Shown piece after piece: positions 12,792 through 24,244 of a stretch of DNA of 64,000 nt. The stretch spans positions 124,001 to 188,000 of the forward strand of contig ML986676.1 of the NCBI GenBank assembly GCA_010094045.1. Reading direction: 5' to 3'. Position numbers and translations under genes: made by a program. Source of the DNA: Lojkania enalia. Lineage: Eukaryota; Ascomycota; Dothideomycetes; Pleosporales. Positions within the stretch are counted from its first letter, which is position 1; each line of letters opens with the position of its first letter. The notes below the pieces were generated by a model. The model had not been told where the DNA came from. It saw nothing but the letters and a program-made list of their open reading frames with translations, and made no database searches.

Positions 12792-12995
12792 TATTATAGG
12801 GATTTTTAGCTAGTCTACTAAGCTATATCAGATATCGACGTACGATATTACGGTCGATATTACGCCGGATATTACGCTAGATATTAGCTAATATACCCCT
12901 TTTTTATATATATAAATATAGCCCGCTAGCTATCTTTAATTAAGTAGTTTAGCTCCTTATCTTCCTCCCTAAGATAAGATTCGCATCTTACTACA
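12792..12995 (+). repeat. Copia-1 5' LTR (204 bp)
   Basis: The left LTR begins TATTATAGGGATTTTTAGC (RIPed TG start) and ends CTTACTACA. It is the same length as the right LTR, and the differences between the two are transitions of the C/T and G/A type, as expected from RIP rather than from ageing. A TATATATATAAATA stretch near 12,906 could be the promoter TATA box. Confidence 0.9.
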
Positions 12996-13013
12996 GTTAT
13001 AAGCCCGGTTACT
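12996..13013 (+). other. Copia-1 primer-binding site, half initiator-tRNA-Met type
   Basis: Directly after the 5' LTR the sequence reads GTTATAAGCCCGGTTACT. With one RIP change reversed (GTTATGAGCCC), it is complementary to the anticodon arm of initiator tRNA-Met (GGGCUCAUAAC), ending at about tRNA position 39. Drosophila copia and yeast Ty5 are known to prime from such a half-tRNA. The same motif sits next to the Copia-M 5' LTR. Confidence 0.6.
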
Positions 13014-14184
13014 GTACTAAAATAGCTGCAACTTAATTTATATATTATAATTAATATCGCTTCTTTTTATTTAGTATTATAATATTATAATATTATTATC
13101 TTTATCGTTTACAAATAATCTTTAGATACTTAGCTATTAGAATTATATATAAATTCTATACTTTATAAGCTTATTAATATACTATATTACATTTAAAGCT
13201 ATTCTTTTAGTATTATATATAGATTCTATATTTTATAAGCCTATTAACACGCTGTATTATATTTAAGGCTATTTTATTCTCTAGTATTAATATATTCTAG
13301 TATATTTCTAGTATTATAACGGTTGTATACTCCTCTATAGCTATATTTAAGAAGAAGATATTTAGTACTTCTAGTAATTAGAAGGATTAGTTTAAGTAGT
13401 ATAAACTAATAGCTAGTAGGCTAAGAGTATAGAAATATTTAGATCTAAGCGTACCTTTTAAAGAGGTTAAAATCTATAAGCTAGAACCTCCCCTCTCTAA
13501 TATAGGTAAGTTCCGAACCCTAAAGATAAATCTAGAAGGGGAAATAGAAAGATACCCCTCTAGTAGAGTAATATATAAGAAGATAACCTTAATATAAATA
13601 ATAGATTAGAACTGGGTAAGAGACTAGTATAATTAATAAAGAAAAGATTAGATTAAGATTAACGATACTCTCTATATTATATATAGTAATATTCTAATAA
13701 TAATATCGCTTTAATATAAAGTAATATTTAGCGATAATATAACTAGCTATAAGATTCTTAGAATCTTATAGGAAAAGTTAGCGCCTACTATTAAGTCGAG
13801 GGAATAACTAATCTAGAAAGAATATTAAGCTCTTCTTATATACCCAACTAATAGAGAGGTAGAGAAGTAGTTAAATTAGTAGAATTAGATAATCTATTAT
13901 ACTAAAGTTGCTAGCTTAGTAGAAGTTTAGGGCTTTAGAGTAGAAAAGAATTTTCTTCTAGTAGTTACTAAGAAAGATAAGGTATAGGTACTAATCTATA
14001 TAGTACTGATTAATACTAAAAATAAGCTAGATAGAATTAATTAACCGGTTTCTATAATTAAATAATTAGTATACTAATATACTAACTACTATAGATATTT
14101 TAATCTATAGAAAGTACTTAACTTATTTACAGCTTTATAATATCTATTAATTCTTTAAGTAAATTCTAATAGTACTATATAGTA

Positions 14185-16072
14185 ACGTACCTTATAAGCG
14201 AGCGGCCTATATAAGCGAGCGGCCTATATAAGCGAGCGGCCTATATAAGCGAGCGGTCCACCCTATCAACTTTTTTAACCTTTATATACATATAGCTTAA
14301 CAACTAAGTAATATAATAGCAATTTACAACTTGTACGATTATTCTATAGAAACTTCTATATCCTTCTAGTATATATAAGAATTATACCTAGTCTTACCGT
14401 AACAGCTATAATACGTTTTATACTATCTGCTCGTACCTAATCGCACCTTAAATTAGCGTATTATAGCCTAAGTTTCCTCCTCATTATCCTTTTTAGTAAT
14501 AATTATCTCTCCTTATACTTTTATTAGGGTCTCTTACGCTTGAATCTACCTTTTTTTCCGCTGTTTCTATTTTATTACTATTTTATTCGCTTCTCGAAGG
14601 CTAACAATTTTATTATATATTAACCTAATCTGATATATTACTTTTATAGAGCCTTTCTTAAGCTAATTTAGCTTCTTAATAATAGAAGCTAGCGAAGAAT
14701 TTATATCCCTTTAAATCTAATTATAAATTAATATTAATTAAGTTTCTAGCTCGCGCGCGTTACTTAGTATTTTTACTTTTTATAGGGTATTATCTTATAC
14801 TAGTAGTATTAGCGTATAAAGCTTTATATTAAGTTTTAAAAGTACTACTTCTAAATTAAATAGGACTAGACTAGCTCCTTAAAAGCTTGTATAGATATTA
14901 TCCTTTATAATTAATATATTAAAAGCAGCTTTAAAAGCTGGAAAGAACTTAAGTTTTATAATATAGTTAATATAATTGCGTACTAAGACTAAGATCTAAT
15001 TTCTATATATATACTTTAATAGTAAAAAATAGCCTATATCTAGTAGCTATAATAGATATAATAAATAAGCTAGTATATAGAGTAGAATAATACTCTATTC
15101 CTCGCAGAGTTTCTGGAAATTAAGCGAGTTATAACTATTATAGCTATTAAAGATTAGTAGTCGACGCGCGCTTACTATACGATCTTTTATATACCTATAA
15201 AAGTACTTTAACTATTTAATACTAAGTTTATTTATTATCTAGCCGTTCTTACTAATTGCGATAGCCTAGTTCTTAGGTATATCGTTACCTTCGTACTAGG
15301 TAGAGAGATGGTAGTAGCTAGTAATAATAATAAAGGGTAGGAGCGTCTAGCTAGTAGTATTAATCTCCTAAATTACTAAAATCCATTTACAATTACCTAA
15401 TTAAATTACTTTTAGTCGATTATACCTCTCTATACCTATAATAACTAGTTGTAACAAGATAACGCTTATTTAAAAGCTAGATTTGTCGAAGTTATATATA
15501 TTCTCGTCTATAATACTATACTTCTCCTTAATATACTATATAAGCTTAAACCAGCTTTTAATTACCTTAGAATCTTTGTATAGAGCTCTCTAGCAATTAT
15601 AAGGCTAATTTAGGCGTTTTTTAAGCTTAGGAGTACGTCTAATAAAGTTCCTAGGCTAATATATACTAATCTAGCCTATAATATATTTAGTAAGTAAGCT
15701 ATTAGCTATATTTTATACAGTAGCTAAAGTAGGCGTAAATCCTCGCGAATCTAGGTTAAGTATATATTAGATAATAACCTCCTCTTTAGGTTTTGTTAGT
15801 CTCTTTAAGTTAGGCTTATAATTGCGCTATAAGCGGATTCTAGTATATTATTAATATACAGTTGTTTAAATCGTGTTAAATATTAAAGTAGTATATCTTT
15901 CGCTATTTATTTAGCCTCTTTTAGTAGCTAAGAGGGCTAAGTTTACTTAATTCTCGTTTTAGGCTATATTCTTATTATTTTGTTATTATATTATTATTAA
16001 AAGCTTAGGTGTCGCATTTTAATAATAGGGTAGACCGCTCGCTTATATAGGCCGCTTACTTATAAGGTATAT
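14185..16072 (-). mobile_element. Fot-I transposon, complete 1888 bp, with expanded left TIR
   Basis: Complete minus-strand Fot-I copy in Copia-1 gag, TA duplicated at 14,183-14,184 and 16,073-16,074. The left TIR contains four tandem 17-bp units (ATAAGCGAGCGGCCTAT type) and the right one two. The element is 34 bp (two units) longer than the standard 1854-bp Fot-I copies. The transposase runs from about 15,830 down to 14,380 with the zinc knuckle near 14,390. Part of this copy (15,307-16,072) appears a second time at 17,543-18,308 because of the assembly repeat. Confidence 0.92.
14194..14261. repeat. Four tandem 17-bp TIR units
   Basis: Four consecutive 17-bp units, ATAAGCGAGCGGCCTAT three times and a fourth ending GGTCCAC, inside the left TIR of the Fot-I copy. 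Normal Fot-I ends carry two such units and the copy at 1-234 carries one. The units are candidate transposase-binding sites (inference). Confidence 0.9.
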
Positions 16073-17532
16073 TAGCTTTAAGAAAAATCTAGTTCGCGAT
16101 TATATACTCTACTACTATACTTCTATAAGAAGTAGTATTTTTAGAGTAATTATAAGTATGTAAATAAATTAATTAGACTACTAAACTAGGTACTAGATTA
16201 GAAAATATTAAAGGCCTGAGAAGATATCTTAAATAAGAATAACTAGGTAAAAAAGAATACTCTAAAGGTAAATATAGAAAAATATAAGAAGTTAAAATCC
16301 TCGTTTAATAGTAAGACCTCTATAAAAGCTATTAGCTTTTAGGAAAATACCTAGGTAATTTAAAGGGGTAATTTTTTAGTAAGTACTACTTCTAAGAAAG
16401 AAGATACTAGTATCTTAAATCGATAGACATTTAATCTAGATTCTAATATCTATATATAGAACTCTAAGGCTTTTAGTTAGTAGATTACTTAGATAGTAAA
16501 TTTTAAAGATAAAATTGCTATAAGAAGTAGTATATATCTTATATTAGAATAGGGTACTATTATAATTATAATTAATTCTCCTACGGGCCTAAAGAATATT
16601 AAGTTAATAGAAGTTACCTATATCTCTTAGTTATTAACTAATATAATAGCTCTAATTAGAAATAGAAAATAGGGTATTTAGTTTAACTTAGATAGAGATT
16701 ATCTTTACTAGTATAATTACTATAATATCGTTTATTATTTAGAATTGTTTAATAGTTACTAGCTACTAGATATAGACCTAGTAAAAAGGCTTCTATTTAA
16801 TTTACTTTCTAGATATAAGATAATTATAGTAATTAAAGAAAAGTTTTTCTATTACTAGTAACTAATATAAATTATTTCTTTAGTTAAAGTATACTAATTA
16901 TTAGACTATCTAGGTAGAGATTTAGTATTAGCCCTACCTTAGGCAGCTAAAGGTATCTAGTTAAGCGATTAGAAAGTACTAGTATAGTAAGATTGCTAGA
17001 TATATATATAAGCGAAGTTATTATAGTAGATTAGCCGGTATAGTTAGCTTTATCTAGCTACTAAACTATTTAAGAGAATTGTAATTAATATTATACAACT
17101 TTAGAAGAACTATAAAAGATACTATAATAGTAAAAGATACCTATTTTATATAGTTAATTAGGTATCTTAGTAGTATAAGGGATTTATAATATATAATCGG
17201 TTAAAATCTACCCTTATAAAAGCTTTTAAAATACTATTAGTAAAAATTAAATAATAGTATAAAAGAAAGATTATATATATTTATATAAATAACAATTTAA
17301 GCTTCTTAGAATTTATAGAAGTATTACTCGATTAAGAAATTGTAATTAAAGCTTACGCGCCTTATACGCCTAAGTAGAATAGTTTAGCGGAGTAAGTAGG
17401 ATATTAAATTATAACCCACGCGCGCGCTCTTATAATAGAAGATAATATCTCTAATAAATATACTAATAAATTAGCTTATATAATAATATACCTATTTAAT
17501 AGGATGCTAATTATAAGCCTTCGATTTAAAAC
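15307..17532. repeat. First copy of a 2226-bp repeat flanking a 10-N gap
   Basis: This stretch is repeated at 17,543-19,768 with one difference noticed (GTAAG near 16,988 against GCAAG in the second copy). It spans the end of the Fot-I copy and Copia-1 gag/integrase. The first copy ends exactly at the N run and the second starts exactly after it, so it is best read as two contig ends that overlap but were not merged. Confidence 0.9.
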
Positions 17533-17542
17533 NNNNNNNNNN
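17533..17542. other. 10-N assembly gap
   Basis: Ten N bases between the two copies of the 2226-bp repeat. It probably represents a negative gap (overlap) rather than missing sequence. Confidence 0.95.
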
Positions 17543-19768
17543 GATGGTAGTAGCTAGTAATAATAATAAAGGGTAGGAGCGTCTAGCTAGTAGTATTAAT
17601 CTCCTAAATTACTAAAATCCATTTACAATTACCTAATTAAATTACTTTTAGTCGATTATACCTCTCTATACCTATAATAACTAGTTGTAACAAGATAACG
17701 CTTATTTAAAAGCTAGATTTGTCGAAGTTATATATATTCTCGTCTATAATACTATACTTCTCCTTAATATACTATATAAGCTTAAACCAGCTTTTAATTA
17801 CCTTAGAATCTTTGTATAGAGCTCTCTAGCAATTATAAGGCTAATTTAGGCGTTTTTTAAGCTTAGGAGTACGTCTAATAAAGTTCCTAGGCTAATATAT
17901 ACTAATCTAGCCTATAATATATTTAGTAAGTAAGCTATTAGCTATATTTTATACAGTAGCTAAAGTAGGCGTAAATCCTCGCGAATCTAGGTTAAGTATA
18001 TATTAGATAATAACCTCCTCTTTAGGTTTTGTTAGTCTCTTTAAGTTAGGCTTATAATTGCGCTATAAGCGGATTCTAGTATATTATTAATATACAGTTG
18101 TTTAAATCGTGTTAAATATTAAAGTAGTATATCTTTCGCTATTTATTTAGCCTCTTTTAGTAGCTAAGAGGGCTAAGTTTACTTAATTCTCGTTTTAGGC
18201 TATATTCTTATTATTTTGTTATTATATTATTATTAAAAGCTTAGGTGTCGCATTTTAATAATAGGGTAGACCGCTCGCTTATATAGGCCGCTTACTTATA
18301 AGGTATATTAGCTTTAAGAAAAATCTAGTTCGCGATTATATACTCTACTACTATACTTCTATAAGAAGTAGTATTTTTAGAGTAATTATAAGTATGTAAA
18401 TAAATTAATTAGACTACTAAACTAGGTACTAGATTAGAAAATATTAAAGGCCTGAGAAGATATCTTAAATAAGAATAACTAGGTAAAAAAGAATACTCTA
18501 AAGGTAAATATAGAAAAATATAAGAAGTTAAAATCCTCGTTTAATAGTAAGACCTCTATAAAAGCTATTAGCTTTTAGGAAAATACCTAGGTAATTTAAA
18601 GGGGTAATTTTTTAGTAAGTACTACTTCTAAGAAAGAAGATACTAGTATCTTAAATCGATAGACATTTAATCTAGATTCTAATATCTATATATAGAACTC
18701 TAAGGCTTTTAGTTAGTAGATTACTTAGATAGTAAATTTTAAAGATAAAATTGCTATAAGAAGTAGTATATATCTTATATTAGAATAGGGTACTATTATA
18801 ATTATAATTAATTCTCCTACGGGCCTAAAGAATATTAAGTTAATAGAAGTTACCTATATCTCTTAGTTATTAACTAATATAATAGCTCTAATTAGAAATA
18901 GAAAATAGGGTATTTAGTTTAACTTAGATAGAGATTATCTTTACTAGTATAATTACTATAATATCGTTTATTATTTAGAATTGTTTAATAGTTACTAGCT
19001 ACTAGATATAGACCTAGTAAAAAGGCTTCTATTTAATTTACTTTCTAGATATAAGATAATTATAGTAATTAAAGAAAAGTTTTTCTATTACTAGTAACTA
19101 ATATAAATTATTTCTTTAGTTAAAGTATACTAATTATTAGACTATCTAGGTAGAGATTTAGTATTAGCCCTACCTTAGGCAGCTAAAGGTATCTAGTTAA
19201 GCGATTAGAAAGTACTAGTATAGCAAGATTGCTAGATATATATATAAGCGAAGTTATTATAGTAGATTAGCCGGTATAGTTAGCTTTATCTAGCTACTAA
19301 ACTATTTAAGAGAATTGTAATTAATATTATACAACTTTAGAAGAACTATAAAAGATACTATAATAGTAAAAGATACCTATTTTATATAGTTAATTAGGTA
19401 TCTTAGTAGTATAAGGGATTTATAATATATAATCGGTTAAAATCTACCCTTATAAAAGCTTTTAAAATACTATTAGTAAAAATTAAATAATAGTATAAAA
19501 GAAAGATTATATATATTTATATAAATAACAATTTAAGCTTCTTAGAATTTATAGAAGTATTACTCGATTAAGAAATTGTAATTAAAGCTTACGCGCCTTA
19601 TACGCCTAAGTAGAATAGTTTAGCGGAGTAAGTAGGATATTAAATTATAACCCACGCGCGCGCTCTTATAATAGAAGATAATATCTCTAATAAATATACT
19701 AATAAATTAGCTTATATAATAATATACCTATTTAATAGGATGCTAATTATAAGCCTTCGATTTAAAAC
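17543..19768. repeat. Second copy of the 2226-bp repeat (probable assembly duplication)
   Basis: Near-identical repeat of 15,307-17,532. Its first 766 bases (17,543-18,308) are the right part of the Fot-I element, including its TIR, without any left TIR. Its last base continues smoothly into Copia-1 integrase and reverse transcriptase at 19,769. Features inside it should not be counted twice. Confidence 0.9.
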
Positions 19769-22396
19769 CTTATATAAGGCCGTTTTTAGCTATAAACTAT
19801 CTCTTACTTACCTTTAGGTTATAGGATTACATGCGTACGTTTTAGATAAAACTCTATTAAGAGGTAATAAACTAGTATTATAGGTACTAATCGGGAAACT
19901 CTTATAATATAGAAGTACGAATATATACCGAGTGCTAATTCCGAAACTAAAATAGATATTTAATATTAGAGACGCTATATTTAGCAATATTATATCTAGT
20001 AAGGAGGAGGAATATCTACTAAAAGAATCTCTAGAGAAGATTCTTTTTTAAATTAATAATATTAAGAGCTTTATTAATAGTAGTAATAATAAAATAATTA
20101 AAGTTGTAGAAGTAATCTATAAGAACTAGCTGCTTAATTAAGATATCTCTACTAAGTTAGCAGGTAATTTAATTAGTAAAAAGGCCTATTAGTAGGAGAA
20201 TATTATTTTTAAAGAATAAATTAACGATATTACTAGTAATTAGAGACTTCTAATACTAGAATTAATACTAGCGCTAGCGCTAAGGAATTAGAATACTCTT
20301 ATAGTACTATTAGTAGATAATAAGGATACTACGTTTAGTAATAATTTACTATAAGAATAGTAACTATCGTCTACTTATACTTTTATACCCTTAAAAAGAA
20401 TAAATAATACCCTATAGAGGAAAGAAATTAGCAGCTAAATATCTAGAAATAATATAATTTAAAAAGGTAGATTTTTATATAGATATAAGCTGCTTTAGTT
20501 ATACTTTACAACCTTTATAGTAGTATCTAATAGTAAGCTAATACTAGTAAATTATATAAAGGAAACTCGTACTATTAGAAAATATTATCGCAATTAGCTT
20601 CGACTAGAACCGAAGTACTATAAGGATCTAAAGAATTACTCTTTTAGTACTAGCTTCTATAAAACCTATTATACTAAGTTATAGAAGTAGGAGGATATAG
20701 ATACCTAGTAGAAGGTAATAATCCTCTAAAATACTACTAAAATTCTTCTAGTTATATAAATATTCGTATATAAATTTAATAAGAACGGTTTCTTATATAA
20801 ATTTAAGGCTAGATTAGTTATATGCGGCGATTTACAATCTTAATAAGGAGATACCTATACTACTATACTAGCTGTATAAACCTTTTACTTTCTAATATTA
20901 ATTGCAACTTATTTTAAAGTTAATATATACCAGTTCGATATTATTAATATATTCTTTAACTACTAATTAGATAGGTTAATATATATCTATATACTAGAAG
21001 GTTTTATATATAAGTATAAGAAATATTTACAACTATAGAAAGCTATATATAGCCTTAAAAATACTCCAAAACTTTAGTATTATAAGCTAGATAGAACTCT
21101 AAGATAATTAGGCCTTAAAATAGTACTAGAAATATCTTACTTATATGCTAATAATAAGCTAATCGTCTTTTTTTATATTAATAATATTATAATTCTAGTT
21201 TACTTATTAAATATCTCTACTAAGTAGAAATTTGAATTATTATTAAGTAATAAATATAAACTTCAATCTCTTAGAGATCTAAATTAGTTTCTAGGAGTTT
21301 AAGTTGTATATAATAGATAGTAGTATAAAATTTAGCTACTATAGAATTTATTTATTAATAAGGTAGCAGCGCGATTTAATATTACGGTTAATAAGAAGGT
21401 ACTAAGGACGCCTTTATATAAGAATATACTATCAGCTACTACTAAAGAATCTTCTAATAAGATATTCTACTACTAACAGCTAATTAGCTATATAGTTTAG
21501 ATTGTAGTTTTTATATAACTTAACATTATATAAGCGTATTTAATATTATTATAATACCTATAGAACTCTAGAAAATACTATATTAATACTACCTTACAGG
21601 TATAGTAATATCTAATTAATACGAAGTATTTAGCAATTATAGTAACAGCTAATAATATATAAAATACCTCTACTATTAGCTAGAATCGCGATACTAATTA
21701 TATTAACTCTATAGAGTAATTACTATTCTATAGCACTTCTAATACAGCTTTCAGCGACGATTCTAATACTTGTCGAAGTTCTTATAGCTATATATTTTAA
21801 CTTTTTAAGATGTTAATCGATTAAAAAGCCTTAATTTAGTATATAGTTATAAAATTAACTACTAAAGCAGAATTATTAGCATTATTAGTCGCTAGATTAG
21901 AAATAGAGTAGTAGTAGAAGGCCTTTACCTTACTGCGCTTCTATATTAATATATAACTAGTACTACTTTACAATAATTAATAAATAGTAGATATTATAAA
22001 TAAGCTATCTAAGTGTTTTAATACTAGTACTAGCTATATTAAGAAGTAGTAGAGTAGAGACTTATAATTAGCTAACAACTAATAAATCTAATACCAGCTA
22101 ATAGCCTTATAAAAGTTCTATAGCCGTAATAATACTAAAGGTTTATTAAGCAACTAAAAATAGAAGATATTTTAGCTAGAATCGAATCTTAGAAACTTCT
22201 ATTAGCTAAATAAATCAATTACTAATAAGAATCTTAGGGGGTAATTAAAATTAATTTTAACTTACCCTATATTATATTAAATTAATATTTCTATAAGCGT
22301 ACTTAGCTCTACTACTAGTTACTTTATATAATTTACCTTTTTTAATATAGTATCTACCTTTATTTTTTTAACGCAGCTTCTCCTTCGTAGTTAAAG

Positions 22397-22407
22397 TTGG
22401 GGGGGTA
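22397..22407 (+). other. Copia-1 polypurine tract
   Basis: A G-rich run (TTGGGGGGGTA) lies immediately before the 3' LTR. It is the expected plus-strand primer for reverse transcription. Its surviving G run contrasts with the RIPed surroundings, since GG is not a RIP target. Confidence 0.8.
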
Positions 22408-22611
22408 TATTATAGGGATTTTTAGCTAGTCTGCCGAGCTATATTAGATATTAATATATAATATTACGGTTAATATCACGCCGGATATTACGCTAGATAT
22501 TAGCTAATATACCCCTTTTTTATATATATAAATATAGCCCGCTAGCTATTTTTAATTAAGTAGTTTAGCTCCTCATCTCCCTCCCTAAGATAAGATTCGC
22601 ATCTTACTATA
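22408..22611 (+). repeat. Copia-1 3' LTR (204 bp)
   Basis: The right LTR, the same length as the left one, starts TATTATAGGGATTTTTAGC and ends CTTACTATA. It is followed by the target duplication ATACT (22,612-22,616), after which Gypsy-A reverse transcriptase resumes. Confidence 0.9.
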
Positions 22612-22616
22612 ATACT

Positions 22617-23823
22617 ATTTAGACTTACTAATATACTAGCTACTTTTTAAAAATAAATTAATAAGGTATTAAGACTCTACCTTAGACAATTCTATATAAT
22701 ATATTTAGATAATATTCTCGTATATTTAAAAATAAAGTAAGAATATAAGAAATATATTAAACAAGTACTACGTGTATTATAAGTAGTAAAATTATACCTT
22801 AAGGTAAGAAAATGCGAATTCTATACTATATAAATAGATTATCTAGGATTTATTATTAAACTAGAATAACTATAAATAAATCTAAATAAATTAATAGTAG
22901 TTAAAAACTAGTTAACCCTAAAGTTAGTTAAAGATATCTAATCCTTTATAGGATTTTACAATTTTTATCGAACCTTTATAGATAATTAGAGTAATATAAC
23001 TACACTCTTAACTTAATTATTAAAGAAAGACGTTACTTTTATATAGGGAAATAAGTAAGAAAAGGCTTTTTAAGAAGTTAAAAGGTAATTCTAACAAGAA
23101 CTAGTATTAAAACTCTATAACCTAGAAAAGAAAGCTTTTATAGAAACTAATATATTAGAAATAAGAATAGTAGAAATCCTTATATAAATCTATAATAGAA
23201 AATAATATCTAGTAGTATACTATTTACGAAAACTTATACTAGTAGAGATAAATTATAATATATATAACTAAGAACTTCTAACTATTATAGTATACTTTAA
23301 AGAATAGCGTATATACCTATAAGAAGCGAAATAGTAAATTAAAGTCTATTATAATTATAATAATCTTACTACCTTTCTTACTACTAAAACTCTTACCCCT
23401 AGGTAGATTAAATAGTTATAAAAACTAGCTATATTCGACTTTAAGATTATTTATATTAGCGGAAAATAAAACTAAAGAGTAAATATATTAAATAGACTAC
23501 TAGAATATAAGTAAGAAAAAGGAACTATAGCTATACTACTAAGAAGATAATAAGATAGAAGTATAGTATATAATTACCTAAGACTTGTAGTAATAACTAT
23601 TATTAAAGAAGTAAGCTAGATAACTCTAATTAGATAAGTAATAGATAAAATACCTAAAGAACTCTAAGAATAAGAACTAGAATAGATAGATAGACTACTA
23701 TATATTTACTAAGAAGGTCTAAGGATATAATAGAATTAGATATAATAAGAATCTATTATTATTAAAACTAGAGAAAGAGAAGAGAAGGTATATAATAGTA
23801 AGATATATATTATTTACTTACTT
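22617..23823 (+). mobile_element. Gypsy-A retrotransposon, reverse transcriptase, RNase H, start of integrase (segment 4)
   Basis: Continues Gypsy-A Pol after Copia-1. The reverse transcriptase catalytic box Tyr-Leu-Asp-Asp appears as Tyr-Leu-Asp-Asn near 22,710. The Lys-Cys-Glu-Phe block lies near 22,805, and Tyr-Leu-Gly-Phe near 22,845. RNase H runs from about 23,100 to 23,520, ending with a Gly-Lys-x-Asn-x-x-Val-Asn-Ile-Leu stretch near 23,460. After about 23,640 the sequence corresponds to the N-terminal integrase region. It stops near 23,823 where Gypsy-F begins, and no integrase core or 3' LTR of Gypsy-A was found in the window. Confidence 0.82.
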
Positions 23824-23914
23824 TAGTCTAGGTAGGTATAGGGTTGTATAAGGGTAACTGCTATTATAATATTACAGGAATAGGACTAAGCTATAGGCTA
23901 GAACCTTTATAATA
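23824..23914 (-). repeat. Gypsy-F 3' LTR (left boundary uncertain)
   Basis: Read on the minus strand, a TATTATAAAGG start follows a polypurine tract, the layout expected for a 3' LTR. The 5' LTR is not in the window, so the far boundary is only placed where Gypsy-A similarity fades. This short length may be a truncation. Confidence 0.5.
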
Positions 23915-24244
23915 TTCCCCTCCTCCTCCTTCTCTTCCTCTAGTACTGAGTTGTATAGACAAGTAGTTCTTTAGTAAAATTCCGCCTTATATCCCGTTCG
24001 AATTCTCCTAGAGCGATTATATCTTTATAGTCGCTCTAGTCGTTCTATAAGGGTATAGTATAACCAGTCTACTTATAAAGGAACTACTATTTTAGGCCGC
24101 CTCCCTTCTTACTAATTACTTATACGTCTTAGATTTTCTTAAGCTTCTATTTATCTTTATTTCTAATACTAATTAGCGCTAGTTAATAGTCGTCCTATAT
24201 TTAACTTAGTAACGGGTCTTAAGTAATAGGGTAAAGTAGTATTA

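Larger units (their letters stand above)
12792..22611 (+). mobile_element. Copia-1 LTR retrotransposon, complete (about 5.7 kb without inserts)
   Basis: A Ty1/Copia element with two 204-bp LTRs (12,792-12,995 and 22,408-22,611) and an identical 5-bp target duplication ATACT at 12,787-12,791 and 22,612-22,616. Polyprotein order is Copia-type. Gag occupies 13,330-16,200, split by a Fot-I copy. Integrase core follows, with Tyr-Ala-Pro-Tyr-Thr-Pro-Lys near 17,355 and again near 19,590. Reverse transcriptase is at about 20,760-21,310, with the Tyr-Val-Asp-Asp box now Tyr-Ile-Asn-Asn near 21,175. RNase H is at about 21,830-22,150. Removing the 1890-bp Fot-I insertion and the 2236-bp assembly repeat leaves 5694 bp. 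Numerous stops make it inactive. It landed inside the reverse transcriptase gene of Gypsy-A. Confidence 0.92.

Noticed and set aside
14194..14261. A CRISPR-like array
   Set aside because: The four 17-bp units are directly adjacent without spacers and lie within a transposon TIR in a eukaryote.
15307..19768. A genuine recent segmental duplication of 2.2 kb
   Set aside because: Only one difference was seen, the copies abut a 10-N gap exactly, and Copia-1 is collinear only after removing one copy. A contig overlap is simpler.
23824..23914. Complete 91-bp LTR for Gypsy-F
   Set aside because: The start after the polypurine tract is clear, but the other end is not defined by a second LTR or target copies. 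It is reported as a boundary-uncertain LTR only.
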